A DNA stretch of 64,000 nt from Zobellia roscoffensis (GTDB lineage: Bacteria > Bacteroidota > Bacteroidia > Flavobacteriales > Flavobacteriaceae). Below, one piece after another: positions 1 to 10,000 of this stretch (its first letter is position 1; every line of letters starts with the position of its first letter). Made by a program: the position numbers and the translations under genes. A model generated the notes under the pieces. It made no database searches and was not told where the DNA came from. It saw only the letters and a list, made by a program, of their open reading frames with translations. The stretch lies in NCBI RefSeq assembly GCF_015330165.1, contig NZ_JADDXT010000002.1:3189646-3253645 (forward strand). The letters run 5' to 3'.

Positions 1-106
1 AGAATTTTATAGTAAATAATAAAATCATTTTTGTTTGTTAAATACCACCGAACTTGATTTGGGGAATCAATAAAGGGGTTTTATCAAGTATTAATTAGAT
101 GGTTGG

Positions 107-141
107 AAAAAGGGTGTTGCTTATGCAATGCCCTTTTTTAC
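107..141 (+). terminator. Rho-independent terminator of an upstream gene
   Basis: Seen: a GC-centred stem (107-120 pairs with 125-138, loop TTAT) with A-rich and T-rich outer arms. The plus strand ends in a T run. No gene precedes it inside the window, so it probably ends a transcript entering from the left. Positions 1-106 show no coding region. Confidence 0.6.
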
Positions 142-178
142 TTCCTTTTATTCTTCTATTAGGATTTGACGCTACTTC

Positions 179-209
179 TTGAGATTATTAAAAAAGTAAG
201 ATACCTTTG
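179..209 (+). promoter_or_regulatory. Predicted promoter of upp
   Basis: Seen: TTG at 179-181 and TACCTTTG at 202-209, separated by 20 bases. This fits the Bacteroidota primary-sigma pattern TTG ... TAnnTTTG. The start codon of upp follows at 248, leaving a leader of roughly 30 bases. The assignment is by pattern only. Confidence 0.5.
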
Positions 210-247
210 TTGGAAACAGAAGATCTAACTCAAACACTACACTTGCT

Positions 248-901
248 ATGACCATCCATAATCTTGGCGATACCAATTCGCTCATGAATAAATTTATTGC
301 TGAAATTAGAGACGTCGCCATCCAAAAAGATACCATGCGTTTTCGGCGTAATATTGAGCGAATAGGAGAGGTGCTGAGTTATGAGATGAGCAAGTCTTTG
401 CAATTTGAAAAAAGCAAGGTAACCACACCTCTGGGGACCAAAGAATTACAATTGCCAACGGACCAATTGGTTTTGTGTTCCATATTAAGAGCAGGACTAC
501 CGTTGCACCAAGGCATGCTGAATTATTTTGATGATGCGGAGAATGCTTTTATTTCCGCTTACCGACATCATGAGGGAGATGAAGATGCGTTTGAGGTAAT
601 CGTAAACTATTTTGCTGCCCCGTCTTTAGAAGGTAAAATCTTAGTACTCGCAGATCCCATGCTGGCTACGGGCAGAACATTGGAAAATGTGCTCAAGGCA
701 CTAAAAAAGCATGGCAAACCTTCACAAATACATATTGTTTCCGTGATTGGGGCGCAAGCCGGTATAGACCATGTGCAAAAGGTATTTCCTAAAAGCACAC
801 ATTTATGGATTTCTGCCATAGACCCGGAATTGAATACCAGAGGATACATTATACCCGGTATTGGAGATGCAGGAGATTTGGCTTATGGAGCCAAGCTTTA
901 A
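248..901 (+). CDS. upp: Uracil phosphoribosyltransferase
   Basis: Cytosolic salvage enzyme that makes UMP and pyrophosphate from uracil and PRPP. The 217-residue length is normal for the family. The PRPP-binding loop is visible as DPMLATGRTL from about D136; many relatives have GGS where this protein has GRT. The C-terminal uracil-binding segment reads PGIGDAGDLAYGAKL. A Bacteroidota-type promoter lies 39-69 bases upstream. The gene stands alone and converges on the sulfatase gene on the other strand. It is a housekeeping gene with no evident link to the PUL that follows. The symbol rests on these two signatures. Confidence 0.93.
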   Translation: MTIHNLGDTNSLMNKFIAEIRDVAIQKDTMRFRRNIERIGEVLSYEMSKSLQFEKSKVTTPLGTKELQLPTDQLVLCSILRAGLPLHQGMLNYFDDAENAFISAYRHHEGDEDAFEVIVNYFAAPSLEGKILVLADPMLATGRTLENVLKALKKHGKPSQIHIVSVIGAQAGIDHVQKVFPKSTHLWISAIDPELNTRGYIIPGIGDAGDLAYGAKL

Positions 902-913
902 GGCTTTTAGAAT

Positions 914-947
914 CTATAAAAAAGGTGTAGTCTTTAGTTTTTTATAG
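914..947. terminator. Bidirectional terminator between upp and the convergent sulfatase gene
   Basis: Seen: a perfect 10-base inverted repeat, CTATAAAAAA (914-923) and TTTTTTATAG (938-947), in the 54-base gap between two converging stop codons. A and T runs on the outer arms give a T tract on either strand. The stem is AT-rich and therefore weak. Confidence 0.5.
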
Positions 948-955
948 GTGAAGTA

Positions 956-2386
956 TTACTGGTTCGCAGTAGGGTCATATGCCTCATTTGACGAAGTAGG
1001 TATTGGTGCGTTTGTTCGTATGCGCCATTTACTTAATTCTTCATATAGTTGTTTAGTCCTAGCTAGGTTATATTGTGCCAGATTGTTTTTTTCGCCAATA
1101 TCCGTGTTTAGGTTATAGAGTTCGAGCTCACCGTCCTCAAAATATTCATGTAGTTTCCATTCCCCCGAAATAATAACCGATCCTGGCCGAGTTCTAAAGA
1201 GAGGATCTCTGCCTTGGTCTTTTAGTAGGTCATATTTTTGAAGATAGATCGGGAAGTGAAAATAGAGATTTCGTGTAACTGGCTGTTCTCCGTATAAAAT
1301 GGCTTCAAGATTTATACCATCAAGTAAATTGGCTTTTTTTGTGGGATTGGTAATATGCTGTAGGGTAGGGTAAAAATCTAAATTGCTAACTGTTGCGGTA
1401 GATGTGGAATTAGGTTTGATTTTTCCAGGCCATTTTATAACCAAAGGAACACGAATGCCACCTTCATAATAAGAACCTTTTCCCGCTCGTAAAGGATTCT
1501 GTTCTGAAATGGCTCTTATACCACCATTATCGGAAGTGAAAATCACAAGAGTATTTTCTTCCAGACCATTTTGTTCTATGGCATTTAGAAGCCTGCCTAC
1601 ATTCTGGTCCATGGCATATACCATTGCCGCGTAATCGGGTTTGTTTTGTCCGTTTTGCCCTTTTTTCGATTCAAATTTAGCAACGAACTCTTCTTTTCCC
1701 ATAATTGGGGTATGCACTGTGTAATAGGGCATATAAAGAAAGAAAGTTGTGTCTTTATATTTCTTGATATATTCAATGCCTTCATTGGTGAGTCTATCGG
1801 TTAAGTATTCTCCTTTTTTTCCATTTGAAATATGGTCAATTTTATATGGAGAAAAATAACCTTCTTTGCCAGGATTACCTTTTGAACTTCCGCCTATATT
1901 AATGTCAATTCCTTGATTTAAAGGGTTTTCGCCTACATGCCATTTGCCAAAACTACCGGTTACATAACCTGCGGATTTTAGCATTTCTGGCAGGGTATAA
2001 ATAGTATCGCTTAAATGGGCGGTGTTTTTTATAGGAATTAACTTTCGTGTTTTTATATCTCCACGATCAGATGGGCTTACCGTATAGATTCCGTGTCTAG
2101 GAGTATTGAGGCCAGAAATGAGACAGGCTCTACTTGGAGCACAATTAGCTGCGCCTGCATAGGCATTATAAAATACCATACCTTCATTTGCCAAAGCATC
2201 TAAGTTAGGGGTTTCATAATATTTACTTCCCATAAAACCAAGATCTTTATATCCAAGATCATCTATATTAATAAGAACTATATTCGGTTTTTTATCATCT
2301 TGGAGTTCTGTTTCAGCTGGTTTACATTGTAATGTGCCTATGGAAAGAAAGGCTATGAACAGAAATTTGATAGTACGGATAATCAT
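956..2386 (-). CDS. Type I sulfatase (S1 family), lipoprotein
   Basis: Formylglycine-dependent sulfatase that hydrolyses sulfate esters, here probably on an algal glycan. The maturation motif CAPSR is present; its cysteine would be converted to formylglycine (C97 if counted from the upstream ATG at 2431). The metal-binding start NIVLINIDDLGYKDLG and a later FTSDNGG motif fit the alkaline-phosphatase fold. I chose the ATG at 2386 because it opens directly into a lipoprotein signal peptide ending LSIGTLQC. The ATG at 2431 would add 15 polar residues in front of it. The gene lies downstream of the hybrid sensor on the same strand, so it probably belongs to the PUL although it points away from susC. 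The S1 subfamily, and so the exact sulfate position, cannot be read from the sequence alone. Confidence 0.88.
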   Translation of the reverse strand: MIIRTIKFLFIAFLSIGTLQCKPAETELQDDKKPNIVLINIDDLGYKDLGFMGSKYYETPNLDALANEGMVFYNAYAGAANCAPSRACLISGLNTPRHGIYTVSPSDRGDIKTRKLIPIKNTAHLSDTIYTLPEMLKSAGYVTGSFGKWHVGENPLNQGIDINIGGSSKGNPGKEGYFSPYKIDHISNGKKGEYLTDRLTNEGIEYIKKYKDTTFFLYMPYYTVHTPIMGKEEFVAKFESKKGQNGQNKPDYAAMVYAMDQNVGRLLNAIEQNGLEENTLVIFTSDNGGIRAISEQNPLRAGKGSYYEGGIRVPLVIKWPGKIKPNSTSTATVSNLDFYPTLQHITNPTKKANLLDGINLEAILYGEQPVTRNLYFHFPIYLQKYDLLKDQGRDPLFRTRPGSVIISGEWKLHEYFEDGELELYNLNTDIGEKNNLAQYNLARTKQLYEELSKWRIRTNAPIPTSSNEAYDPTANQ

Positions 2387-2558
2387 CTTTTTATCTTGGA
2401 TTAAGCCCACGGTGTTACATTCTATTTTCATCGTGTTTTTAGTGAATCAAAGCCGTAAATATACATCTCCTTTTGGTGGACAAGGGGTTCTAGAATCTAA
2501 TTAAGGTATACAAATGTTCAGTTTTCCGAATAAAGCGTAGTATTTGACGTCTCTATAC

Positions 2559-5500
2559 TTAAATACTCTTTTTTGTCTCCTCAAAATTTTGTTTGCTATA
2601 TTCTGTAGGACTTACTCCGTATGCTTTGCTGAAGCATTTGCTAAAGTATTTCTGATTATTGAAACCGGTCATATAGGCTACTTCGGAGATGTACATTTTA
2701 TTGTTTTTCAATAACTGTGCGGCGCGTTTTAGACGAATCTGTTTAATGAAATTAACAGGTGTATCATTATTGATTGCTTGTAGTTTACGATATAGGTTAG
2801 CTCGACTCATACCTACCTCCGACGCCAAAAATTCTACGTTTAGAGAGCTGTCATCTATAAATTTTTCAATTACTTCTATGAGCTTTCGTATAAATTTTAT
2901 GTCATTGGAATCGACTTTTAGTTCTGATGGTTCAGGAGTTATTATTTTACTGTATTTATCCTTAAGGCCTTCGCGTGAGCTAAACGTATTTTTTACTTTC
3001 CACCGTACAAATTCAAGACTAAAAGGCTTTTCTATATAGTCATCTGCACCCAAACTAAGGCATTCTATTTTTGACTCTTCAGAGTTTTTAGCGGTGAGCA
3101 TAAAGATAGGTATGGTCATGGTGTCAGGATTATTTTTTAGCCTTCCTAACATAGAAATACCATCTTCTATGGGCATGAGAATATCGCATAAGATTAAATC
3201 TGGTTTTTTCGTCAAACACGTAGCGTATCCTTCCTGACCATTGCTAGCTTCAATAATATTAAAATCTTGTTTCAGTTCATCTTTTACCATTGAACGTAAA
3301 TCGTCATTATCTTCCACAAGTAAGACCATGGGTTTAGTATCTATAGTTTCTTTTGGTTGTGTTTCTATTTGCTTGGAAACTTCTTCAATGACCTGAAATT
3401 CTGAATTTTTTATAAAGTTTTTGGTGAGTGGCGTACCGCTGTTGATACGCTCTTTTTTATGATATCTGTTTTTGTTTATAGGCAGATAAAACGTGAATTC
3501 TGTAAACACATTTTCTTCGCTTTCTACAGTTATGGTGCCGTAGTGGCGCTCCGTTAATTTTTGTACCAATTCCATTCCGATGCCGGTTCCTGGTATTTGG
3601 TTGCTATATTTTTTTGTAGCTTGATAGTAGCGATCAAAAATTTGGTCTATATCTTTTTTTGGAATTCCAATACCATTGTCCCTAACGCTACATTTTATAT
3701 ATTCTCCCGCACCTATTTTCTTTCTGAAATTGCGTTTCTCCATAACGGATACCCGCTCAAGTGAGACTTTGATTACACCTTTCTTTGGGGTGTATTTAAA
3801 GGCATTGGAGAGGAGATTGAATAGAATTTTCTCAAGAATATCTACATCATACCAACCTATGATTTCATTCTCTTGGGTTTTAAATTGATAGTCTATTTTG
3901 TAAATCTTGGCAAAATCGTTAAAGGCATTTTTAATTATTTCTATATCCTTGACAATGTTATTTTTGGAGATATGTAATTTTAATTTACCCTCATCAAACT
4001 TTCTAATATCCATTAACTGATTGATCAGCCGGTGCATTCTAAGCGTGTTATTATAGATTCTTTGGGAGGTAATGGGGCTTAACGTAAATTTTTTGTCTTT
4101 TACCACTTTTTCTATAGTACCAAGGATTAAGGCCAATGGCGTACGAAGTTCATGAGAAATATCTGTAAAGAACACCATTTTCATTCGGTTCATCTCGTTG
4201 TCTTTTTCTCTACTTACCGTTTCTGCAACCAGCTTTTTCTTTAGTTTGTACCATCTTTTTATGACTAGCCAAGTGGTGTAAATAGAGATGATTAAAAGAA
4301 GAAAATAAATAATATAGGCTAAATTACTTTTCCAATAGGGCGGTTTAATGGTAAAATTAAATATTGCAGGATTGCTGTTCCATACCCCATCACTATTAGA
4401 ACTTTTTACTTTAAATGTGTAATCTCCTGGGGGCAGATCATTGTAGTTGGCGTTACGGTTAGAGGCCTTGGTATAATGCCAAAAATCATTTATTCCCTCC
4501 AGCATATATGCAAACTGGTTTTTGTTTGGAGCAGTAAAATCTAAGGTAGAAAATTCAAATGCAATGTTGTTTCTGTTATGCTCCAATCTTAGGCTATCTG
4601 TGGTGTTTAGAAACTTTTTTGAATGGCTTTTCTTGTTTACGGTGTTAGATTTGTTGAAGTCTCCAAATATGGTATAGTTGGTAATAATAGTATTGGGTAC
4701 CAATAATTCCTTTTTATAATTTTTTGGGCTGACCGTAAAAAAACCTTCTGGACAACCAAAATAAATTTCTCCAGTTTCAGCAACAGCAGATGAATTGAAT
4801 ATAAAATGACTCTCGGTTACACCATCTTCAATTCCAAAATTCACGAACTTTTTTTCTTTAACGTCAAACCTAGAAATACCGTCTCTTGTACTCAACCATA
4901 AGTTCTGGGATTTATCTTTAGCAATACTCGCAACGGTTGTAGATACCAAACCTTCGGTTTTACCATAGCTGGTAATGGTGTGATCTTTGGTGTTGTAAAA
5001 ATTTAGGCCGCCACCTCTGGAGCCTATCCACATATTGCCCTGTTCGTCCTCAAGTAGGCATAAAATGGCATTTGAACTAAGACCATTCTCTACAGAAGGA
5101 TTAAATATATCTATTTCCTCTTCAATTAGATTTATCTTAAATAAACCATCACCACGTGTTCCGATCCATAAATTGTGATTTCGATCTAAATGCATGACCG
5201 AAACATTTTTTCCAAAAAGGGTAGAAACCGCTTTCTTTTTAAAAGTGTTTATTGAATCGTCCGGATTAATGATGTGTATACCTCCTCCCCAAAGTCCTAC
5301 CCAGATTTCAGTTGGGTTTAGGGCAATGACATCGCGTACGTTGTAGTGATATTTTTTTAAGGTGTCAAATTGTACATTTTTGTTGTCGGTACTATAATTT
5401 GTGGAAAGCAATAGATGATTTCCAGTGCCATAGAGTATTTCCTTTTGAGAAAAATCTTTCTTAATAACGCTGTAATTTTGATTGGCGGGCGTTAATAATT

Positions 5501-6656
5501 TCTTGGTATCGTTATTTACATCAAAACTATATAGCCCGTCTCTGTCTAACGTTACCAATAATTGGTTGTTTCCGAACATTAATAAGTCTTGGGTGAAGCG
5601 GTTGTTCAAGTTTTTGCCAAGGGTTGTGTATGAGAAAATTGAATTTCTATCAATATGTTTCTTAATACCCTTGTTGGTAGTAATCCATAAGTTATTGTAC
5701 TTATCTATAATGGATGAATTGATTCTGTTTTCGTAAGGATTTTTATTCGTTTGTTGCTCTTCTTCCACATAATTGAAAACGTAGGAATTAGCCACTTTTT
5801 GCCCCTTGTAAAGTCCGGATTGAGTACTCACCCATATTATACCGGATTCTTGGTCTCTTGAGATAGAAGTAAACTCCATTGGCTCTGGAGTTTCTATGAA
5901 ACCACCAATTTTCCCCAAAATCTTGAGCTCAAATTCCTCTTTTCTGTATTCTAATAGGAACATGCCTTCATCGGTAGTTGCCAAAAAGGTATTGTTTTCA
6001 GCGGGTATCAGATAAGACGTATTTCTAGAAAACTCTGTATTTATAAGTTGCTCCTCCTTGTTCAATGCCAGTATTCCTTTGGGCGTAGCGAACCAATTTC
6101 TACCAAAAATATCTTCACTATGGTCGTTTATTGCCTTGCTACCGGTCCAAATACTATCCTTTTGCTTATAGTTGAGCTGCGTCTGGAACTTAATCTCGGG
6201 AAGCGCGTCCTTAGGTGTGATTTTGACAATGCCGGTATTTCGCAAATTTGCCCAGATCGTACCATCTTTTGATTTCCCTAAGATAACGGTAGTATTGTTC
6301 TTGTAAAATCCTTTAAAACTATTGTTTTTTCTATTGTACCATATTAAATAGCTCTCACTTCCGATCCATAAATTCCCGTAGCTATCTTCTATAATGGAAT
6401 TGATGCTGTTATTTGGAATAGAGGTTTCATCAAAAACATCATATTGGTTTTCCACTAGAGAGTGGCCGTCATACCTGTATAGGCCACTATCCGTCCCCAA
6501 CCATAAATACCCTAGGTGATCCTCATATACCACGTTCGTCTTTTTATTAAAACGACTATCGTCTATGTGTAACGCATGAAAATAGGCCGGAACGTTTTGG
6601 GCGTTACCGGTAACCCAACAACAAACAAAAAGGAAAAGGGGGAGAATTTGTTTCAT
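2559..6656 (-). CDS. Hybrid two-component system sensor/regulator (HTCS) of the PUL
   Basis: One-protein signal transduction system that senses a glycan fragment in the periplasm and activates PUL transcription. Order seen in 1365 residues: signal peptide (1-19); a long array of two-component-propeller blades (about 30-690, repeated LWIGT/MWIGS motifs); a Y_Y_Y domain (about 700-770); one membrane helix (about 778-799); a HisKA domain with phospho-accepting H835 in DISHELRTP; a HATPase domain (GTGIGMEL near its end); a receiver domain with D1158 in LILCDILMP; and a C-terminal AraC-type helix-turn-helix (about 1260-1365). This is the complete standard architecture with no broken domain. It is divergent from susC, with a 286-base shared regulatory region. 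The ligand is not evident, but the PUL content suggests a sulfated galactan oligosaccharide. Confidence 0.93.
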   Translation of the reverse strand: MKQILPLFLFVCCWVTGNAQNVPAYFHALHIDDSRFNKKTNVVYEDHLGYLWLGTDSGLYRYDGHSLVENQYDVFDETSIPNNSINSIIEDSYGNLWIGSESYLIWYNRKNNSFKGFYKNNTTVILGKSKDGTIWANLRNTGIVKITPKDALPEIKFQTQLNYKQKDSIWTGSKAINDHSEDIFGRNWFATPKGILALNKEEQLINTEFSRNTSYLIPAENNTFLATTDEGMFLLEYRKEEFELKILGKIGGFIETPEPMEFTSISRDQESGIIWVSTQSGLYKGQKVANSYVFNYVEEEQQTNKNPYENRINSSIIDKYNNLWITTNKGIKKHIDRNSIFSYTTLGKNLNNRFTQDLLMFGNNQLLVTLDRDGLYSFDVNNDTKKLLTPANQNYSVIKKDFSQKEILYGTGNHLLLSTNYSTDNKNVQFDTLKKYHYNVRDVIALNPTEIWVGLWGGGIHIINPDDSINTFKKKAVSTLFGKNVSVMHLDRNHNLWIGTRGDGLFKINLIEEEIDIFNPSVENGLSSNAILCLLEDEQGNMWIGSRGGGLNFYNTKDHTITSYGKTEGLVSTTVASIAKDKSQNLWLSTRDGISRFDVKEKKFVNFGIEDGVTESHFIFNSSAVAETGEIYFGCPEGFFTVSPKNYKKELLVPNTIITNYTIFGDFNKSNTVNKKSHSKKFLNTTDSLRLEHNRNNIAFEFSTLDFTAPNKNQFAYMLEGINDFWHYTKASNRNANYNDLPPGDYTFKVKSSNSDGVWNSNPAIFNFTIKPPYWKSNLAYIIYFLLLIISIYTTWLVIKRWYKLKKKLVAETVSREKDNEMNRMKMVFFTDISHELRTPLALILGTIEKVVKDKKFTLSPITSQRIYNNTLRMHRLINQLMDIRKFDEGKLKLHISKNNIVKDIEIIKNAFNDFAKIYKIDYQFKTQENEIIGWYDVDILEKILFNLLSNAFKYTPKKGVIKVSLERVSVMEKRNFRKKIGAGEYIKCSVRDNGIGIPKKDIDQIFDRYYQATKKYSNQIPGTGIGMELVQKLTERHYGTITVESEENVFTEFTFYLPINKNRYHKKERINSGTPLTKNFIKNSEFQVIEEVSKQIETQPKETIDTKPMVLLVEDNDDLRSMVKDELKQDFNIIEASNGQEGYATCLTKKPDLILCDILMPIEDGISMLGRLKNNPDTMTIPIFMLTAKNSEESKIECLSLGADDYIEKPFSLEFVRWKVKNTFSSREGLKDKYSKIITPEPSELKVDSNDIKFIRKLIEVIEKFIDDSSLNVEFLASEVGMSRANLYRKLQAINNDTPVNFIKQIRLKRAAQLLKNNKMYISEVAYMTGFNNQKYFSKCFSKAYGVSPTEYSKQNFEETKKSI

Positions 6657-6786
6657 AAAGAGTATTGGTTGGTAGGGTTACTAAGGTCCAAATAGGGTTT
6701 TATAGTTTTTTTCTAAGGGCCAATATGCTTATTCCAATATCAACAAGTTAAAAGAAGGTTAAAAGATGTACTAAATATAGGGTATA

Positions 6787-6837
6787 TATGTTGCAAAAAG
6801 ATCTCTTAAAGCCCACAAAATGGCAATATGCAACATA
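6787..6837. promoter_or_regulatory. Inverted repeat in the HTCS-susC intergenic region, candidate operator
   Basis: Seen: TATGTTGCA at 6787-6795 and its exact complement TGCAACATA at 6829-6837, 33 bases between the arms. It lies between the start of the HTCS gene (6656) and susC (6943). A near-consensus -7 box, TATATTTA, follows at about 6876 on the plus strand. Binding by the HTCS helix-turn-helix domain is inference. The rest of 6657-6942 is AT-rich with no other clear signal. Confidence 0.4.
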
Positions 6838-6942
6838 AGTGTACCATTATGAGACATTCACGATCAAACCCTGCAATATATTTACCATAGGCCTTCAACA
6901 ACTCAACTTAAGGCTACTAATTGTAACTAACATTAAACCACT

Positions 6943-9900
6943 ATGAAATTAAAAAGATTGTTATTGCTACTGCTATTTGGTAGTATGGTGTCTCTACAGG
7001 CACAACAAAATTTGACAGGAACTATTACGGATGAGTCTGGCCAACCGCTACCGGGTGTGAATGTTTTAGTAAAAGGAACTACGGTAGGCACCGTAGCCGA
7101 TTTTGACGGAAACTATTCTATTGAAGCATCTGAAGGTGCTACTTTAGAATTTAGTTATTTAGGGTTTGTAACCAAAAGCGTTCAAGTAGGGAACGAAACT
7201 ACTATAAACACCGTGCTGCAAGAAGACGTAGCATTGTTGGACGAAGTGGTCGTAATTGGGTATGGTACATCTACCAAAAAAGATTTAGTGTCTTCTGTAT
7301 CTTCTGTTAAATCAGATGTTCTAGAAAACCAACCTGTAGCTAGAGTAGATCAAGCGTTGCAAGGGCGTGCTACTGGGGTAGAGGTTACTTCAAATAACGG
7401 TACACCAGGTTCTGGTTCTACTATTCGTATTAGGGGTAATAGTTCTATCAACGGAAATAATGACCCGTTATATGTTATTGACGGTTTCATTGCGGGAACA
7501 GGTTTTAACCTTAATACAATAAACGTAAACGATATTGCATCCATTGAAATATTAAAAGATGCAACAGCCCTTTCTATATATGGTACAAGGGGTGCGTCTG
7601 GGGTAATTTTAATTACTACTAAAAATGGTAAAGGTATGGCGCCAGGGAAACCGGTAGTAGCTATTAACCATTACCAAAGTATGCAAGGAACGGCAAACCG
7701 TATAGACATTCTTGGGGGACAAGATTTTGTGAACTATAAAAATGAATCGTATCAGTTTACACCGGGGCCAGATGGTTTTGGACTTACGGATAGCACGTTA
7801 CCATTGGTTTTAAATCCAGAAACTACGACTACCACAGATTGGTTGGATTTAGTAGAGCAACCGGGCTCTATTTCAAATACGGATGTATCTGTAACAGGGA
7901 ATTCTGAAAACGCCAATTATTTTATCTCTGGAAATTATTTCAATCAAAAAGGGGTTCTTAGAGGCTCTGGTTTAGAAAGAGTAAACTTCAGAACCAATCT
8001 TGATGTTAGAGTTTCCGATAGGTTTAAGACAGGTATTAGAGCTAATATTACGCACTACAAGATAGAAAATAACAAAGTCGATTATGGTGGTATTGTCTCT
8101 CAAGTACTACCCATACGTCCGGTTTATTTGGAAGACGGAAGCTTTTCGTTCGAAAACCCCATTAGTGCAGGATTGGAACGAAACCCAGAAGCAGATATAC
8201 AATTACGTGTAGATCATGATTTAGTTACCCAAGTTATAACCAATGCATATGTAGAATACGAAATAGCTAAAAATCTTTCTTTTAAATCTACTTTTGGTGC
8301 TCAGTTAAATTATAAAAAGGAGAACAATTATTTACCAGGTATTCTTCCTGAGCGTGTTAATGGAGGCTTTGGTAGAATTAACACCACCTTTACGAAGAGT
8401 ATCTTGAATGAAAATACGCTTAACTATAATTTAGATTTAGATGATCATTCTATAAAAGTACTAGGTGGTTTTACTTGGCAAAAGGATAATAACGAGAGTA
8501 CCCGTTCCGAAGCTGATCAATTTCCTAATGATGTAGTACTTTTTAATAATCTGGCTTTAGGTGATGCTTCAACTGCAGTAGTAGGGTCGGGTTATAGTCA
8601 ACGTACCTTAAGTTCATTTTTAGGTAGAGTTAACTATGGTTATAAAAGTAAATACTTGCTTACGTTGGTGGGTAGGTATGATGGCTCTTCGGTATTTGAA
8701 ACGGGTAATAAATATGCTTTTTTCCCTTCAATAGGTGCTGCTTGGAATGTAGATGAGGAAAACTTTATGGCAGATTCCAATGTTATAGACCGTTTTAAGC
8801 TTAGAGGTAGTTACGGTATTGTTGGAGAGCAAGGGGTTAAAGCATATAATTCTTTAGCAACATACAATAACACCACAACGGTCTTTAATGGTTCTTTAAT
8901 AAATGGTGTGGCAGTTGGTGATGTACCAAGTAGCGGTTTAAGCTGGGAAACCACAAAACAACTAGATTTAGGTATTGAATTAGGTTTCCTTAATAATAGA
9001 ATAACTTTTGAGGCTGATTATTATAGAAAGACTACAGAAGATTTATTATTAGCAGTGGCATTGTCTGGGCAAGTAGGAGCGAACTCTACAACTCAATTGC
9101 AAAATTTAGGTTCTGTACGGAACAGTGGTTTTGAATTTGGTTTAAATACGGTTAACGTAGAGAATGATAATTTCCAATGGGAATCCAATCTAAGTATATC
9201 CTCTAACAATAGTGAGATATTGGAGTTAGATGGTCAAGAGTATATTACTTTACAATCCACGGGAAATCAAGGAGGTAATTCTGCTAGATTAATCGTTGGT
9301 GAATCACTACCAACTTTTGTAGGAGCAAAATATTTGGGAACCTATAAGACTGCAGATGAGATTATAGCAGATGGTAGAGAAGGACGATCGTTTATTGGTG
9401 GCCCTAGATACGAAGATGTTAATGGTGATTCCAATATTAACGATGAGGATTCTGTAGTGTTAGGTAGCCCTATCCCAGATTTTTATGGTGGTTTTAGAAA
9501 TACATTTACATACAAAGACCTTACGTTAGATATCTTTTTCCACGGAAGTTATGGTTCGGAAATCTTCAACATAAGAACACAAACGGCGTATTTTGGTAGG
9601 GGCGATCAGAATGTAGACCCTATAGTACTAGATCGTTGGATAGCTGGTGTAAATGAAACTTCAGACATTCCAAGAGCGGGGCCATCTAACAGCTTGTTTA
9701 ATCCTAATAGTAGTTTAAATATTGAAGATGGTTCTTACCTAAGGTTAAAAACCCTATCATTAAATTACAATGTGCCTTTAGAATCAGGTGGGCTTAGTGA
9801 TGTGTTCAGCTCATTGAACTTTTATGTTACTGGAACAAATCTTTTACTTTTTACAGATTTTACTTTGGGTGATCCTGAGGTAAATAATTTTAGCGATGGA

Positions 9901-9990
9901 AGCGGTCTTAACTCTGTTTCCCAAGGTTTTGCATCTGGTCAATATCCGTATGCGAAATCAATAACATTAGGTATAAAAGTAGAATTTTAA
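6943..9990 (+). CDS. SusC-type TonB-dependent outer-membrane transporter
   Basis: Imports glycan oligosaccharides across the outer membrane with TonB energy. The 1015 residues show a signal peptide ending in LQAQ, a carboxypeptidase-regulatory-like domain (about 22-95, LTGTITDESGQPLPGVNVLV), the SusC-specific motif DEVVVIGYG, a plug domain (about 110-225, with LYVIDGF), and a 22-strand-type barrel ending in aromatic-rich LGIKVEF. It is the first gene of the PUL operon; the SusD partner starts 10 bases after its stop. Expression is expected to depend on the divergent HTCS. Length and architecture are typical. Substrate specificity cannot be deduced from the protein itself. Confidence 0.95.
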   Translation: MKLKRLLLLLLFGSMVSLQAQQNLTGTITDESGQPLPGVNVLVKGTTVGTVADFDGNYSIEASEGATLEFSYLGFVTKSVQVGNETTINTVLQEDVALLDEVVVIGYGTSTKKDLVSSVSSVKSDVLENQPVARVDQALQGRATGVEVTSNNGTPGSGSTIRIRGNSSINGNNDPLYVIDGFIAGTGFNLNTINVNDIASIEILKDATALSIYGTRGASGVILITTKNGKGMAPGKPVVAINHYQSMQGTANRIDILGGQDFVNYKNESYQFTPGPDGFGLTDSTLPLVLNPETTTTTDWLDLVEQPGSISNTDVSVTGNSENANYFISGNYFNQKGVLRGSGLERVNFRTNLDVRVSDRFKTGIRANITHYKIENNKVDYGGIVSQVLPIRPVYLEDGSFSFENPISAGLERNPEADIQLRVDHDLVTQVITNAYVEYEIAKNLSFKSTFGAQLNYKKENNYLPGILPERVNGGFGRINTTFTKSILNENTLNYNLDLDDHSIKVLGGFTWQKDNNESTRSEADQFPNDVVLFNNLALGDASTAVVGSGYSQRTLSSFLGRVNYGYKSKYLLTLVGRYDGSSVFETGNKYAFFPSIGAAWNVDEENFMADSNVIDRFKLRGSYGIVGEQGVKAYNSLATYNNTTTVFNGSLINGVAVGDVPSSGLSWETTKQLDLGIELGFLNNRITFEADYYRKTTEDLLLAVALSGQVGANSTTQLQNLGSVRNSGFEFGLNTVNVENDNFQWESNLSISSNNSEILELDGQEYITLQSTGNQGGNSARLIVGESLPTFVGAKYLGTYKTADEIIADGREGRSFIGGPRYEDVNGDSNINDEDSVVLGSPIPDFYGGFRNTFTYKDLTLDIFFHGSYGSEIFNIRTQTAYFGRGDQNVDPIVLDRWIAGVNETSDIPRAGPSNSLFNPNSSLNIEDGSYLRLKTLSLNYNVPLESGGLSDVFSSLNFYVTGTNLLLFTDFTLGDPEVNNFSDGSGLNSVSQGFASGQYPYAKSITLGIKVEF

Positions 9991-10000
9991 AAATAAGGAT

